Part shown: in pieces, positions 11,857 to 23,574 of the stretch | Position numbering within the stretch: position 1 is the first letter of the stretch | Layout: each line of letters starts with the position of its first letter | Notes under the pieces: model-generated | The model's input: only the letters and a program-made list of their open reading frames with translations | Told to the model about the DNA's origin: nothing | Databases searched by the model: none | Position numbers and translations under genes: made by a program | From: Carposina sasakii | Taxonomy: Eukaryota; Arthropoda; Insecta; Lepidoptera; Carposinidae | DNA length: 64,000 nucleotides | Assembly: GCA_014607495.2 (NCBI GenBank) | Contig: CP053159.1 | Coordinates: 4,471,501-4,535,500, forward strand | Direction: 5' to 3'

Positions 11857-12979
11857 AATATCTTTTTTGTTTTATATCTAGAGGGTTCAAATCCTGCATG
11901 TATGGATTTTTTAAGCATGTCGAACTCTTTGAGAGTTCGCCTAGCAGCATGAGCGCGGTTGAGTACCATTTTGTCGTAAGAGAATATCTCATGCGCCACT
12001 TCCTTTACAATGTTTTGATCCAGAGCATCCAATCCAGAAGTAACTTTTATATACAATCTTTCAATTTCTATAACCAAAGTTGTTATAGAATCCTTAGGAT
12101 CTTCGGGATTGTTAAATAAAGTAGTATTTGTATATTGTATAGAAGTAAATAACTTTATTGACTCATACGATGCAAACAACTTGTAGAAATCTTTAAATAG
12201 GATGTTGTTAAACGTATTTTTAATGTGTACCTCCTTTTCAGTCAAGCGATTAATTTCATATTTGTAATAAGATACATACACTGCCATTTCATCTACTTCA
12301 CTATTTATTATATCTTTTAGGTATGATTTATACTTACCTAAAGCTTTAATTATAGTTCTATTAATCATATCAATGTGCAAGTAGTTTTGACACTGTTCGC
12401 CCAAAGTTTTGTAAATTAACATTAATTGCTCTGGCTTTTCAAAATACAATGTTGCTACATTTTTTATATTTATCAGATTGGCATATAAGCGAGAGTCTTG
12501 ATTAATTAAAAGATCTTTAGCGGTATTTCTTAGTAAACAGTTACTCGAATAATTCGTTAGATTGAATGTATCATCTTGCCACCGAGGAGGGGAAAGTTGA
12601 TACAAGAACGTAAAATACCTGGATAAGTTTTCGAACACAGCGACAAGATTCAACATTTCATTTCTAAGTCTGTTGTTTTCGAAACTATAGGACCCTAATA
12701 TATCTATTACGTTAGCAAGCTCTTCGGCTTTCAATTCCGCTTTATGTACATAATGCTTAGTAATTTCGTACGTTTTCTTTGCGAACATAATAAAATTATT
12801 TTTTGTTTGCTTAAAAAGGCTATATGCATTATTGTATATTTCTAATTCAGCGTTCACTGTTGTATGTATATGAATAATTTTATCTTTGAGAAAAGAAGCG
12901 TTAGCTTTGTAGAGGATTACATCGCTAATATCGCGCAAGCGAGATTTGATATCATTATTTCGCCGTAGAGGTCTACCAT
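11857..12979 (-). CDS. DUF4200-like coiled-coil axonemal protein (CFAP100/CCDC37-38 type), large exon
   Basis: This is the only long open frame in the window, about 374 codons from the acceptor at 12980 to a splice donor. The protein is almost entirely helical and charged. The first third carries the pattern of DUF4200 coiled coils: a helix, a long heptad segment, then an F-L-x-x-L-S-P-P-R-W motif (residues about 118-127 counted from TTG 12938). A later YFEKPEQLMLIYKTLGEQ segment resembles the 'YF.xPxQLLxIFxxLEEQN' region I associate with CFAP100/CCDC37/CCDC38. The C-terminal third is another long charged helix. Those relatives sit at the base of inner dynein arms in cilia and sperm flagella, so expression in testis or ciliated neurons is inferred. 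Minus-strand bases 11856-11851 read GTAAGT, a consensus donor in phase 2, so the TAA at 11853 is probably intronic and more exons follow. Frame and coding nature are clear; the exact family member is not. CCDC42-like paralogues are the alternative. Confidence 0.7.
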
Positions 12980-12982
12980 CTA

Positions 12983-13319
12983 CAATTTGAAGAAACTGGC
13001 ATCGATATCACATATTGTTTGTAGTTCTTCGACGGGTGTCACTGGTACCAGGCGATGGCACCCCCGCTTTTGCTCTCTTTTAGGTTTTCGCTTTTGGGGA
13101 AAGATTTTTAAATCTTTTGATATCGTATAAGGGTTAAACGACTTAACAGTTGTCATTTTGTTGTTAATCATGCGTTCCCTAATTTGTGGCAAGGAATTTT
13201 TTTCGCCGCCGTCTTTGCAGAGTTTTTTATGATTGGAGTCTTTTAACTCTATATTAGGCATTTTAATTAATCCCGTAGTTGGAAGTTCTTTTTGTTTTCC
13301 TGTGACTTTCAGAGATGAC
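12983..13319 (-). CDS. Upstream exon of the CFAP100-like gene
   Basis: The frame is open from a consensus acceptor (minus strand TTTTGTTCTAG, ending at 13320) to the TAG at 12982-12980. An ATG at 13261 starts MPNIELKDSNHKK and could be the initiator; about 19 in-frame codons precede it, so coding may begin in a still earlier exon. The segment is basic and low in complexity (KRKPKREQKRG around residues 57-67), followed by TPVEELQTICDIDASF. That fits the poorly conserved N-terminal tail of coiled-coil axonemal proteins. It lies directly against the large exon but in a different frame. Either a 32-nt intron (donor T|GTGATA at 13011, acceptor TTGTAG at 12980, both phase 1) is removed, or there is a one-base frameshift near 12985-13000 from mutation or assembly error. 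A 32-nt intron is shorter than most insect introns. With either solution the two frames give one continuous protein. Confidence 0.55.
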
Positions 13320-13323
13320 CTAG

Positions 13324-14420
13324 AACAAAATAATATATGATATATTGATAAAATATGATGTATGTTATGGTTATTTATTTTCTTTTTTTACACATCTCCT
13401 GAGCGATACCTTTTAGATAGCTTTTAGCCTCAGCTTAAAGAACATGTACATATAACTTATCATGTCAAATAGTGTCAATATAAGAAATACTTTAATTTTA
13501 TACTTACCAAGTAAAAACCTAATATATTATCAACTGAGCTTCATACATTTTCTACATAATATGAGCTTAATCTTAATATTCTAAGATTAATCTTAATATT
13601 AATCCTTAATATTTACCTCTTAGATTAATGATAGGTCTTCGCTCAGAGCGGAGCGAATCTTTATTCTAAGATTTACCTAATAACTACTTACCTATTTAAT
13701 CATAATCTTCAGTCGTAGATTTGAACTTATTACTTAGGTTAGTCTTAAATAAGTATATAATTGCTGGCTTAATTTATGTTGAATAGTATTCTTATAACTA
13801 TAATAAGGCTAACATTGAATATTTCTTTTATATAATTTTTTCGAACTTTTGGATACACAAAAACTCCGGACATGTGACAATGACAGCGTTTTTATATTTT
13901 TTTTAAACCATAAAATAAAATCTTTAGTAGCTCGTGTCATAGAAACTCTTTAAAAGGAAAGAAGTTAGCTAGCCGAGTGAATTTATATTTGCTGATAGAA
14001 CTATAGTTAGAAATAATTATCTAACTATCCAACATATCGCGTAAACTACGTTTATCAAGCAAAACATTATCAGTGGTATTTATTTTATCAGTGCTCTGAA
14101 AACTCGATCTAGCTGCACTTAAAAACGTATCGTTGCATAGAAATTGCTTGTCTTCTTTTCTTAATTTATATATTTACTTACTATTCTCAAAGCCCTACGG
14201 CTTGCCGCACACGTCAGTCATCCTCACACTGAGTAACCGCGGACCTCCTTTGTGGTTACCCTCGGCCACCTCATGCAAATGCTCCTTTAACTTGTATCTG
14301 ACACCCTAGTATTTAATCTAAAGATGCCCACATTTTCAGATAGGTATGTATCCGGTTATTAGATAAACCAATTACTTAAAGAAAACCTATAAATATGTTT
14401 TAAGAAATGAAATTTTTATC
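13324..14420. other. Presumed intron of the CFAP100-like gene
   Basis: Immediately upstream of the acceptor at 13320; AT-rich with repeats of TTAATCTTAATATT. No upstream exon identified. Confidence 0.4.
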
Positions 14421-14490
14421 ACCCGAATGGGACTCGAACCCACGACCTCTTGCATTCCGTACATTGCTCTCACCAACTGAGCTACCGGCA
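14421..14490 (-). repeat. tRNA-like sequence (SINE head or tRNA pseudogene)
   Basis: The minus strand has a perfect A box (TAGCTCAGTTGG), a paired D stem (GCTC/GAGC), a T stem and a B box (GGTTCGAGTCC). The anticodon stem and acceptor stem do not pair well, so a working tRNA is unlikely. The sequence after the T arm is AT-rich without a recognisable SINE body. Confidence 0.5.
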
Positions 14491-14691
14491 GGCTGATTTT
14501 GTAACTTGCAACCGGTCGTAATCGCTGGATAGTCGCTGTCAAAATTTACATTTTGTATTATCCTGCTAGATTAAAAAGTCAGTGCACCATACTGCTTGAT
14601 TTCAGAATAAGGTTTCTTGGAATCGGTCGCGTAGTCGTCTTTTGACGTTTAGCGACCGGTTGCCGACCAATCGCAAGTTACAAAATCAGCC
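14491..14691. mobile_element. 201-bp TIR element (MITE)
   Basis: The ends are a perfect 19-bp inverted repeat: GGCTGATTTTGTAACTTGC at 14491 and its complement ending at 14691. Further in, ACCGGTCG near the left end pairs with CGACCGGT near the right. No coding capacity. It abuts the tRNA-like sequence at 14421-14490 directly. Confidence 0.65.
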
Positions 14692-15075
14692 TTCGGGTCA
14701 ATTAATTCGGATGACGAATTTGAATTTGAATTTCGGATGAAGAATTAAAGAAAAACCACCAACAGTGTAATAATTTTGACCCAGTGTCACTCTTACGACT
14801 AAGAGGAATCTAATGACACCTCTCAAGCTCAAATGTTACAAGCTGTTTACGCTATAAAGTGTGGCAAAATAAATATAAATAGTTACAAACAGTGGAAAAA
14901 CATAACCCTCCTTCTGGCGTAGTCGGTAATATTAGATTTATCGTCAACTAATTGGAGCATTGAAGTTGCTCTCTGATCTAGGTTTCACCTTTATTTCAAC
15001 TTAGGAAGTAAAGTAAACTGAATAAAGTAGCCAGCTAGTATTTGTTACAGATACATTTTTAAACTGTTAAGCATA

Positions 15076-15208
15076 CTTTATAGTCGCTTATTAGGTACCC
15101 CGGGATTTTCTATACTTGCATTTTTCTGGTCACCTTTGTTAATTTTGGCTTACAGAAGTTACAGTAGCGGGAATGAGTGGTTGGCCAATCCCGGTGGAAA
15201 ACATTGAA
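15076..15208. repeat. Unclassified repeat D, copy 1
   Basis: About 130 bp shared with 26812-26945: CTTTATAGTCGC, GGTACCCCGGGATTTTCTAT, TTTTTCTGGTC, GGGAATGAGTGGTTGGCCAA. Confidence 0.55.
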
Positions 15209-16915
15209 ATCACGTTTGCATTGTACTCATTGAGAATGGGGAAAGCTTCTAGAAAACTCCCTTGCATCACTACAATGCTTATAGCTGGCTTACAGGTATA
15301 GACAAACCTTATTTACATCTCACCATTATAAGAACAGGTTAAATTATTAATGTTAACAGTAAGCGAGCGACTCTACAGGGTGTGCAAATTTAATCAGCCC
15401 GCGGCGATTATGTAGATTGGCTTCAAATGAATATACAGCACGATAATTGCGCTTAGAACCGACTTCACCTGTCGTCGAGATAAATATTGTAAATTGATTA
15501 TTTGGAAATTATAATTAGGTGAGTGCATTATACAGACTTTATGGTAATTGTTTAGGGGAGTGTACTGATATTTATTGTTATCAAATATGCTTGGTGTTAG
15601 ACACCGTTTCCTTTGTCTGTTGTAGATTTGTTAGACACTTTACTTCTGTCGACTGATCCATTATTTATTGTGATAAAGTAAAGCCACTAAAGAGCTGTAG
15701 CGACGTAATTTGGGATAGAGAATCTGTAAAATTATCGGGATAATCTGTCAATTAGAAAGATAGAAACAATCAATCAGTCAACAAGATTAGACAGGACTAG
15801 TTACCTAGATAGCTATCACATATTTAGAGAACCGTAACTTTACCGATCTCTTCTCTCGAAGATTCGAAATTTTTTATGATATTAACACTTTTAAAAGCAA
15901 AATAATTACATTATCAGCGCAAGAATTTCATATAAACTTAAGAAGCGCTGCTCGAAAATCTTATAAGCACGAAATGAGAAGTTAAATTCATTAAAATCAA
16001 CAAGGACAGGCAAGTAAATGAGGGTCTGAGACATCGGTCAAGGATGGAGCATCTTGGGGCTAGAGTAATTGGTCTGGACTGCGGTGGAATGGCATTCACT
16101 AATTACGTCCGGTCAAAATGAAAATTACAAGTTATTTGAAATGGTTAGGTGCGAGGTTTGGGTGAGATGGGTATAATTAGTTATTGTGAACTAACGTACA
16201 TTGTTGCCAGTTGTAGGTACTCGTAGACCTTAGTGTCTTAAGAATATGGGTTAAATCGCTTCCATTTCAGCTGTATTTTGAAAGTTTGTTATGTATTTAG
16301 CGGGTCATTGAGAAGCTTATACAATCAATAACTATTATTTAATATTAGCAATTTTTTTTAACTTTATTGGCCAAAATCATAAAGACAACATCATAGAGTA
16401 GGTATGTCACTCCTATTTTCTTTTCGTCAACGTAACATTTGAAACAATTCCCAATATGATTTTAATAAATATCTCAGCGCTCCAAAATCGTAAGCAGCTG
16501 GTGTATATTCCAAACGATCACTTGACAAAATTCATCGAACGCCATAACGATGCAATCGAGGCGGCGAATTCAATATTGTATCGCTGCAGCATCGTTACAG
16601 AATATAAAGGAAGGACGAAGAGGATATGCGATGTGCGAAGGAACATTACGAAGTGCATTATGAACCTATTGCTGGCTAACTTCCTTCAAAGTCTACTATT
16701 TAACTCATCATCTGTACAACGGTGATAATAGTTAAAGCTAAAACGCAGGAACGGTAATATTGGCTTATATTATATATCTGGAACATTATATTCCATAACA
16801 GCAACGACTCATCCGATTTTGATAACCGATACTGATAGTCAATAAAATTGAATTACTCTATTGCTGAGTGACAATACTTTTTCCGTAGCCAGTTCAACAA
16901 AGCATTCTCAACTAA
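15209..16915. other. No recognised feature
   Basis: A CAGGGTGTGCAAATTT at 15376 resembles a foldback element end but has no partner. The 89-codon frame at 16456 resembles no protein I know. Confidence 0.45.
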
Positions 16916-17035
16916 TATTATAGATGCGAAAGTAACTTTGTTTGTTTGTTACTTCTTCAAGTTTTATTAACTTAACCAACCTCCTTGAAACTTTGCATAC
17001 CTATACCTCATTTTATTTAGAAATAGGAAGAATCC
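16916..17035 (+). repeat. Lepidopteran repeat head (Helitron-like)
   Basis: ATTATAGATGCGAAAGTAAC, TTTGTTTGTTACTTCTTCA and TTGAAACTTTGCATAC are the start of a common repeat; related pieces at 31725 and 56750. Confidence 0.4.
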
Positions 17036-18510
17036 GAAAGAAAGAAATCAAGTTTATTATTAGGCACAGTTTTGTGTATTGTTATCATCAACAGTTCCTA
17101 AAGAGCTTTCTACTCAATTCAATAATATCTACCTAGTCATATAAAGTTTGCACTATAAAAAACTTTGCACTATAAATGGAATTGCTTACTAATAAATTAT
17201 TTCGGTACTTTTTAAAATTATATGTTTGGTTTGTACTTAATTGTTTAAATGTACTATGCCTTAAAGTAAGTAGTTTTAAGCAAACTATGTTCTATTATGG
17301 TTATACCTTCTCATGTAATGGAAGAGCGGAGTTTCCTGACACAAGCAAAAATCTTGCTTAATAGGAAGCTCCAACCTTTTTCGATTGTTAACCATATGTT
17401 TAAACCAAATAAACTTTTTCATTTAAAAAAAAACCTAAAGAAGCTGATTTCGCAAACACAAAACTGAGCTTTTTAGTAGGATACATTAAAATGGAAAAAC
17501 GTCAAAATTCACTCATACTCGTATCTTACAAGTATGAGTGTTCTAACCAGGAACTTGGTATCTTCTATTATGATTTTTTAATTTTAATATTTACAAACAA
17601 TGCTTTTACCTTAGAATAATGTTTTTAACAGCTCCTCTTTTTCTTTCTGCATGTTACAGAATCGTTTTTATGTCGCCTTTATAGCCTGGATTTGGAGGAT
17701 GCACTGTGTTGCCATCGCATGATAACGATCCAATTTCCTTTAAAGTAATGGCCGATTGTATGGAGTCGACTGCTTATTGGGGGTTAAAAAGGAGTAAAAC
17801 AAGATTTGAAACTATAAATGTAAGTTATAGTTCATTTCATTATGTTGAGAATAGCTATTACTTTCCTTATTAGATCGAAAATTTTAACACGACTTGTGTA
17901 TGGAGTTATATTGAAAGATAATACGGTGGGCGAAAATAATTGACTCGGGATGGCTTCCAGTAAAGAGATAGGCTAAGGCGGAGACGGCCGGGCCTACCTC
18001 GGCAAGTCACATGCGGGGTGACCGGAGGTGGTACGGGACTGACACATGTGAACTCAAAGTAGAGACCTATGCCTTGTAATTTCCAAAAAAAAATACTTTT
18101 TTTTCTTTTTTGATCCTTTTTTATAATTACCTCATGTTAATATAAATTTAAAATTGACGAATTTAGCCAGACAAAAGGCAAGAAAACTACCTTATATTGT
18201 AAAACTGATTCGATTTAGAAGAAAAGCTCAGAAAGAATTATTTTTAGAGAGGTCTCACTTACCAACTCTGAATATTACAAACATTGACATTTAAAATGTT
18301 CAAACAATGTTAATGTTTGTGATACTGACAAAATGAAATTTATCCAATCATTGAAGTCAGTACGAAGTTTATTGAAGTGCCAGCGTAGTATGAAGGCACC
18401 GCGTGTGCTGAATGACGTCACATAGCGAATTCTCCTCAGCTCATACAAATGGGTGCCAATTGACACACAGTGTGCTTTGAATGTGTAAATATCGATGTTC
18501 AATATAATAT
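17036..18510. other. No supported gene
   Basis: Contains a short hairpin (ACTCATACT..AGTATGAGT, 17511-17538) and a GC-rich unclassified block at 17940-18060 that may be a repeat. Confidence 0.45.
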
Positions 18511-18790
18511 AATTTTTGCGTGTTCATCAAGTCACGTGATGAATTCAAACCGCTATTGGGCGTTTTTCCACTAGACGACACGACAATGACACGACTGCGA
18601 CATTTCGTCATCTAGTATGGGTGCTTAGTATGACAATGTAACATTGTTTGGCATCGACGTTCACTGTCGCAACACTCCCACCAATGGGCGTTTTTCCACT
18701 AAATGACACGGCCACGATAACGATATGACCACGGCTTTCAACGATCGTCGATGCCACACGTTATTACATTGTCTAACAACCCTTAGCTGC
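18511..18790. repeat. Nested MITE-like block with duplicated TTTTTCCACTA motif
   Basis: Begins TTTTTGCGTGTTCATCAAGT, CACGTGATG, as at 25018. Two direct copies of GGGCGTTTTTCCACTA (18558 and 18686) and TGTCGCAACACTCCCACCAA suggest one element inside another. Confidence 0.45.
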
Positions 18791-18948
18791 TAATGTGGCA
18801 GCTAGCCAACTTTGCACCTATTCACAGTCGTCGAGTCCTCACAGGCCTAACTTATCGTTTTAATATCACATCACATGTTACTAATGGGGGCAGTAAAATG
18901 TATAGACACAGTACCATATTTGTAGTTATAGTACAAAAGTAGTAGTAA

Positions 18949-19291
18949 AGCGGTGATAGCCCAGTAGTTAAGACGTGCACCTTCCAAGCGGGAGGCGTAA
19001 GTTCGATCCCAGTCACGGGCCTGTACCAATGAAATAATTCATGTACAGACTTTAATGTTGTAAAAATTGTCACTTAGCTCGTGCCTCGGAAAGCACGTAA
19101 AACTGTTGGTCCTGCGCCTGATCTCTCTCCGGTCGTGTCGGCTTTCCGTCCCATCGGACTATGAGAGTAACGGAATAGAGAGTGCATCTGTGTTTGCGCA
19201 CACACTTGTGCACTATAATATCTCCTGCGTATCTCCGTAGAGATTGGTCGCCTTGGCCGAAATACGGTCGGAGATCATCATCATCATCACA
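18949..19291 (+). repeat. Full-length tRNA-derived SINE
   Basis: It begins with a tRNA-like head: GATAGCCCAGTAGTTAAGAC as A box and AGTTCGATCCC as B box (18999-19009). A tRNA-unrelated body includes TGTGTTTGCGCACACACTTG, and it ends in a (ATC)n tail (19275-19290). This organisation matches widespread lepidopteran SINEs. It appears almost complete. Plus-strand RNA polymerase III transcription is inferred. Confidence 0.75.
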
Positions 19292-19350
19292 TAATTTATG
19301 CTGTATATTTCGGAAGCCAGAGCTTCAGGATTATAAATAAGATCCCATAG

Positions 19351-19480
19351 AAACGTTAAGCATAGCGGTGACAGATGTAAATGATCAGTGATAAGTTGCT
19401 AGCTTATCGCCTGAGAGAATGCCCGATCGGGCGTCAGTTCCTTAGTCAGATCTTTCAACATCCATGGAAAGAGATGCAAT
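19351..19480 (-). repeat. Family B repeat, inverted partial
   Basis: AAGTTGCTAGCTTATCGCCT and GAGAGAATGCCCGATC mark the 5' half of family B in inverted orientation. Confidence 0.5.
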
Positions 19481-21593
19481 AGATTTATTCTAGAAAAGCC
19501 CCGCTATCAGCTCAGGATCGAAATATACAGGTGGAAAGAGTCCAATTTTATGAATAAATTAGGTAAAGAAAGTCTTAAAAATACTTGCTACTTAGCCATT
19601 AGTGAATCCGCAATCATGATTCAGTAGAAAGTGGGGATTCCCTTGCCTCGCAGATTTCTCGAGCAAACAGCCTGAAAACGAGTGCCTGTTAATTAGACGA
19701 CACGGACGTTCAACGAGATGAATGTATAGAGATAAGTGTATAGTCCGATTTAATTTGGAAGATACTTGTCATTTTTGACCTTACTAATAAATATATATAC
19801 ATATACATAAATACGTAGGTTTGAATGAAGATTATTGGTGTGTAATCGTGAAGACTTCGATAGGTTTTGACTTAGGAAAAAGTCGGGTGTAAAAGACAGA
19901 ACTTGCAGTTCGGGAGAAGGTGACAAATTATGACAGTATAGGTATAGAGTTAGGTGTATAAACCAGAACTCGAAATACCTCCTTTCTCAGCCATATTTAC
20001 TCCTTTCCTGTCAACTTAAAAAAAATGTATAATGCTAAAGAAAACGAAGTACTGCCATTTCATACCCGGATACCCCCAAGGTAATAGAATATGAAGGAAG
20101 GAATTACTCGTAGAATATGGGCGTCAAAGGGCTTTCTATGTTTTAGCAGTTTGGAGAAAACTCTTCTAAAAAAAACTATCTCCATGTTAAATCGTCGGCA
20201 TCCGACTGCCTCTTGAATATTTAATCGGCGCAACCCTTCCGATGTCACCAGCTTTTTGTCAGAGCCGCTAATTAGCAGGATAGAGTGTTCGCATTTTAAC
20301 TCCTTTGTTTACTTACAACGTCTTCAGCGACGGGTTAGTTACATCGCTGTAGCTTCAGCTATTGTTTCAGTCTGAATTTGACTTGTGAATACGTTTGTTG
20401 TTTGTATTTGAACAGTGCTCTTTCTTCGTGGACTTGATTATATCTATTAACTAAATAAACATAAGTTTAACTTTAACTTATCATAAATTTAACTTCAAAA
20501 ATGCACACAAACGTATTTGAGGGTTTAAAGTTAGTATATTTACTCAAAAAACATTTTCATAAAACAACTCGAGATTCTTTTGAACGAAACCTATCGAATG
20601 CACGTCTGTTATTTACATAGATAAGTACGTAAAATGGAAAATCCATTCGTATGGACAACTATTCAATACCAGAGGACCGTTTTAAATATTCCAAGTGCGG
20701 TCAAGAATAAAATCCAGAAAGAAAATGTATTGCCTATCTTTTATTACATTCCTCCCTTTTTATATACGGCTTGAGTTAACGTGGTTTTACAGAATATAGA
20801 TTCACTCCAGAAACCGTCAACTCTCATACTTTTGAAACAAGGATATTACATTTACACAGTGTGTGTAATCAATCGTGCTACCATATCCTCCTCGTTATAC
20901 TTCTAAAACAGTGAATTATATGAAATATCTGACAAGTTAAACTGTGTATAGCTTATAGATATAAGCTTACATATATACATTTAAACTAGGTAGTTTAAAG
21001 CTTTTTAATAACAAGGAGAAAGGATAGTGAGATGATATTGGCAAGTTCTACAAAAGCTGGCAGGATATAGCATCAGATCGAGCTAGGTGTTTAGGCTCCC
21101 TTTAACTGGCCCCCCTTTACCCAGCAGTGGACCCATGAAGGCTAATATGACTCTTTCGGGAAAATCCATCAAACGGTTATTTATACCAGTCAAATATCTG
21201 ATCGAGATATTTTACACTACCCGTAGTTATTATTGAACGCGGCTTCCGATGTTCTATAATTCCGAGTGTAGTTTATAGAAGTTTTATCAATATGTGTAGA
21301 TCACAATGTCTACCTTTCTGATACGGGTTATTTTTTATCAAAAAAGCTTTGCATGTGTAGAAATACAAGTAAAATTCAATTGAATTTTATTGTAAGAATT
21401 TTTCAGTTCTTTTCAATAAACACATGACTGTGCCATTAGCTTCATAATGTTAATGACTACATTTCAATAATTTATTCTATGGGGTATTGATTTCAATCTG
21501 CGTCAAATTGAAATTAATTTTATCTATTAATTAATTTAAATTTAAAGGACTGGTTCAGTCAGAAACATTATGGATGAAGCGAATTTTATTGTC
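19481..21593. other. No recognised feature
   Basis: AT-rich; small frames only, none with motifs. Confidence 0.45.
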
Positions 21594-21691
21594 TAAGGGT
21601 CAATTTTTTCAATGGTTATCTGGAGGATAGAGACAGCATCAACTATCCCTAAATTAGGCTATCCGATCATTCGAAAAAACAAGGCCCTTAA
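21594..21691. mobile_element. Foldback MITE, family A copy 2 (deleted arm)
   Basis: Keeps TAAGGGTCAATTTTTTC on the left and the right arm AGAGACAGCATCAAC to AAGGCCCTTA; about 40 bp of the left arm is lost. Confidence 0.55.
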
Positions 21692-21734
21692 TTAATTACA
21701 GTGATACACCCTTACAACATACACACACATATAT

Positions 21735-21840
21735 ACATACATACATATAATCACGCCTTTATCCCTTACGGGGTAAGCAGAGCACCAAAGTCAAAAGTGG
21801 CACCATGTGGTCCTATTGGCCCTTGGTGCTCTGCCCACAC
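21735..21840. repeat. Repeat E, copy 1, with hairpin
   Basis: (ATAC)n start, TATAATCACGCCTTTATCCC, TTACGGGGTAAGCAGAGCAC; GCAGAGCACCAA pairs with TTGGTGCTCTGC about 30 bases on. Confidence 0.5.
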
Positions 21841-22396
21841 CCTAACAAATATACAATAAAAACCTACTCGTACTAATTAACTTTAAACAAAAAACTTTAA
21901 TTGGAAAACCTTCCAGGCGTCTCATTGCCAATGGAACAATAAACAAATCCTTTTTAATCGGCACAAAATAAACACACAATTAGACGCTTAGGGTGTTAAT
22001 TAGGGAAGCCTTTAAATGACTAAGTAGGGGTACCCCATCTCAATCAAATTGCGTTTCTTCTTCCTTTTAGGGGTCTGTAGTGTTATTGAAAATGTAAAAC
22101 CCGATAAAAATATTTTAGTTCATAAAATTAGGACTTGTTATGTACCTATATAATTTGAAATAAACCTATACAACATTTAAAAAAATAATTCATAAGTACA
22201 TTAAAAATCTACCTTAAAAATGGATATCCAGTGAGTGATAACTGGAATACACTGCAGCGCTGCCTGGGGACCTATGTATTATTATATTAGCTGTATTTAT
22301 TTTAAAACATTATACATATTTATTTATTTTTTAACATTTTTCTATTTGTATTGTGTAGTTAGGTATGTAATTTAATTTATAATTATGAGACATTAA

Positions 22397-22449
22397 GGCA
22401 GTTATGGCTACTCCATTTCAAGACCACAGCCGTGTCTATATGTATGTAG
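22397..22449 (+). repeat. Family B 3' end fragment
   Basis: GCAGTTATGGCTACTCCATT through CCGTGTCTATATGTATGT matches the 3' end. Confidence 0.4.
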
Positions 22450-22740
22450 TTAGTAATTATACGGAACACACAACACTTGTCCACTTTTTACCCTTAGCCG
22501 ATTAGTTCCGATGTCACAGAGTTCTTTCGTGTCAATTGCATGTTCTTAGAAACGCGAAGGGGTTCGCTAATTGAAATAAATATTTGCCTTTAAAATTTTC
22601 TTTAGTAACACTCTTTGAGCAATCCGCATGGTTTCCTCTTTCTTCAATGATTTTATTACCCTTTTGTAGGCTTATAATACTGAGAGAGTGATACTTATAG
22701 ATACTTAGAAATAAGTACTTATCTTGTTAGCTACTTTTAA

Positions 22741-22905
22741 CGAGCTGTTTCAAAGCGAAATTATAAAAGAGAACCAAAGTCAAAATTCACCTTTTCAACG
22801 TATAAAAGCAGGTTATTAAACGTGGAAGCTATACTAGAGAGCTTTACAGGGATTGCGGAGCAGGACCACCGCGCCGAAGCAATTGCCATTTCATTTTTAT
22901 ACAAG
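22741..22905 (+). CDS. Candidate internal exon, helical protein of unknown family
   Basis: A frame of 55 codons is open from just after a stop at 22738-22740 to a strong donor (ACAAG|GTAAGC, intron from 22906), ending in phase 0. The last 30 residues include NVEAILESFTGIAEQDHRAE and end in a hydrophobic IAISFLYK, an amphipathic-helix composition unlike translated AT-rich repeat. Possible acceptors are CAAAG at 22755 and AGCAG at 22811. The central stretch (22846-22885) is GC-rich. A second frame is also open over part of the segment, so the assignment is not exclusive. Family not recognised. Confidence 0.35.
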
Positions 22906-23447
22906 GTAAGCCATTTCATACATTTAACAATAAGTATATTATAATACATCAGATTTTTTAAATTTGCAACGCCAGAGTCAGTCCATTGTATGTGATCTTT
23001 AGTTATTTACTCCTATGAGGCTGCGAGGATGCTGTATAATATGTAAATCCTTGGAATCCTAAGAATGGATATTCACCACTACGGCGAATATCCATCGTCT
23101 ATATCTATAACATCTATTGTTAATTCATATCGTCGCCAGACATATTATGAAGGGTTTCAGCACTGTTTATTGCAGTAAATATTAATATATGAAATATGTA
23201 TCTAGTTTTAAGGTTTGTAATGTATAAATAATAATAAACCTATCTCTTAATAATGATGCTGTATAATCCAACTTTTTGTGTTATGTTATGTTATAAAATA
23301 TGTATGTATATATGTATTTATTTAGTTATATTGTATGTACTTATTTAATTGTTGCTTTTGATTGTTTATATTGTGTTTTTTGTAGGTGTTTTTTTTATAA
23401 TTTGGATGTGCACGTATGATATCCTCACATTTACCAATCACAAAATG

Positions 23448-23574
23448 TTAACTGGTTAGCTGGAAGAAATCCCTATCAGAGATAAGCTCGCCTTTGTACT
23501 TTATCTTTTTAATATTATTATCATTTATGTTTTCTGTGTGTACAATAAAGAATAAAAATAAATAATCGCACACC
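23448..23574 (+). repeat. Retroelement 3' end with AATAAA and A-rich tail
   Basis: Contains GGTTAGCTGGAAGAAATCCC, a self-complementary run (ATCCCTATCAGAGATAAG) and CGCCTTTGTAC, then AATAAA (23544) and an A-rich tail. This motif set is common at LINE 3' ends in Lepidoptera. A shorter copy lies at 46303-46355. Confidence 0.5.

Noticed and set aside
11898..12119. Plus-strand ORF inside the CFAP100-like exon
   Set aside because: Antisense shadow of the real minus-strand coding exon.
14421..14490. Functional tRNA gene
   Set aside because: A and B boxes are perfect but anticodon and acceptor stems do not pair.
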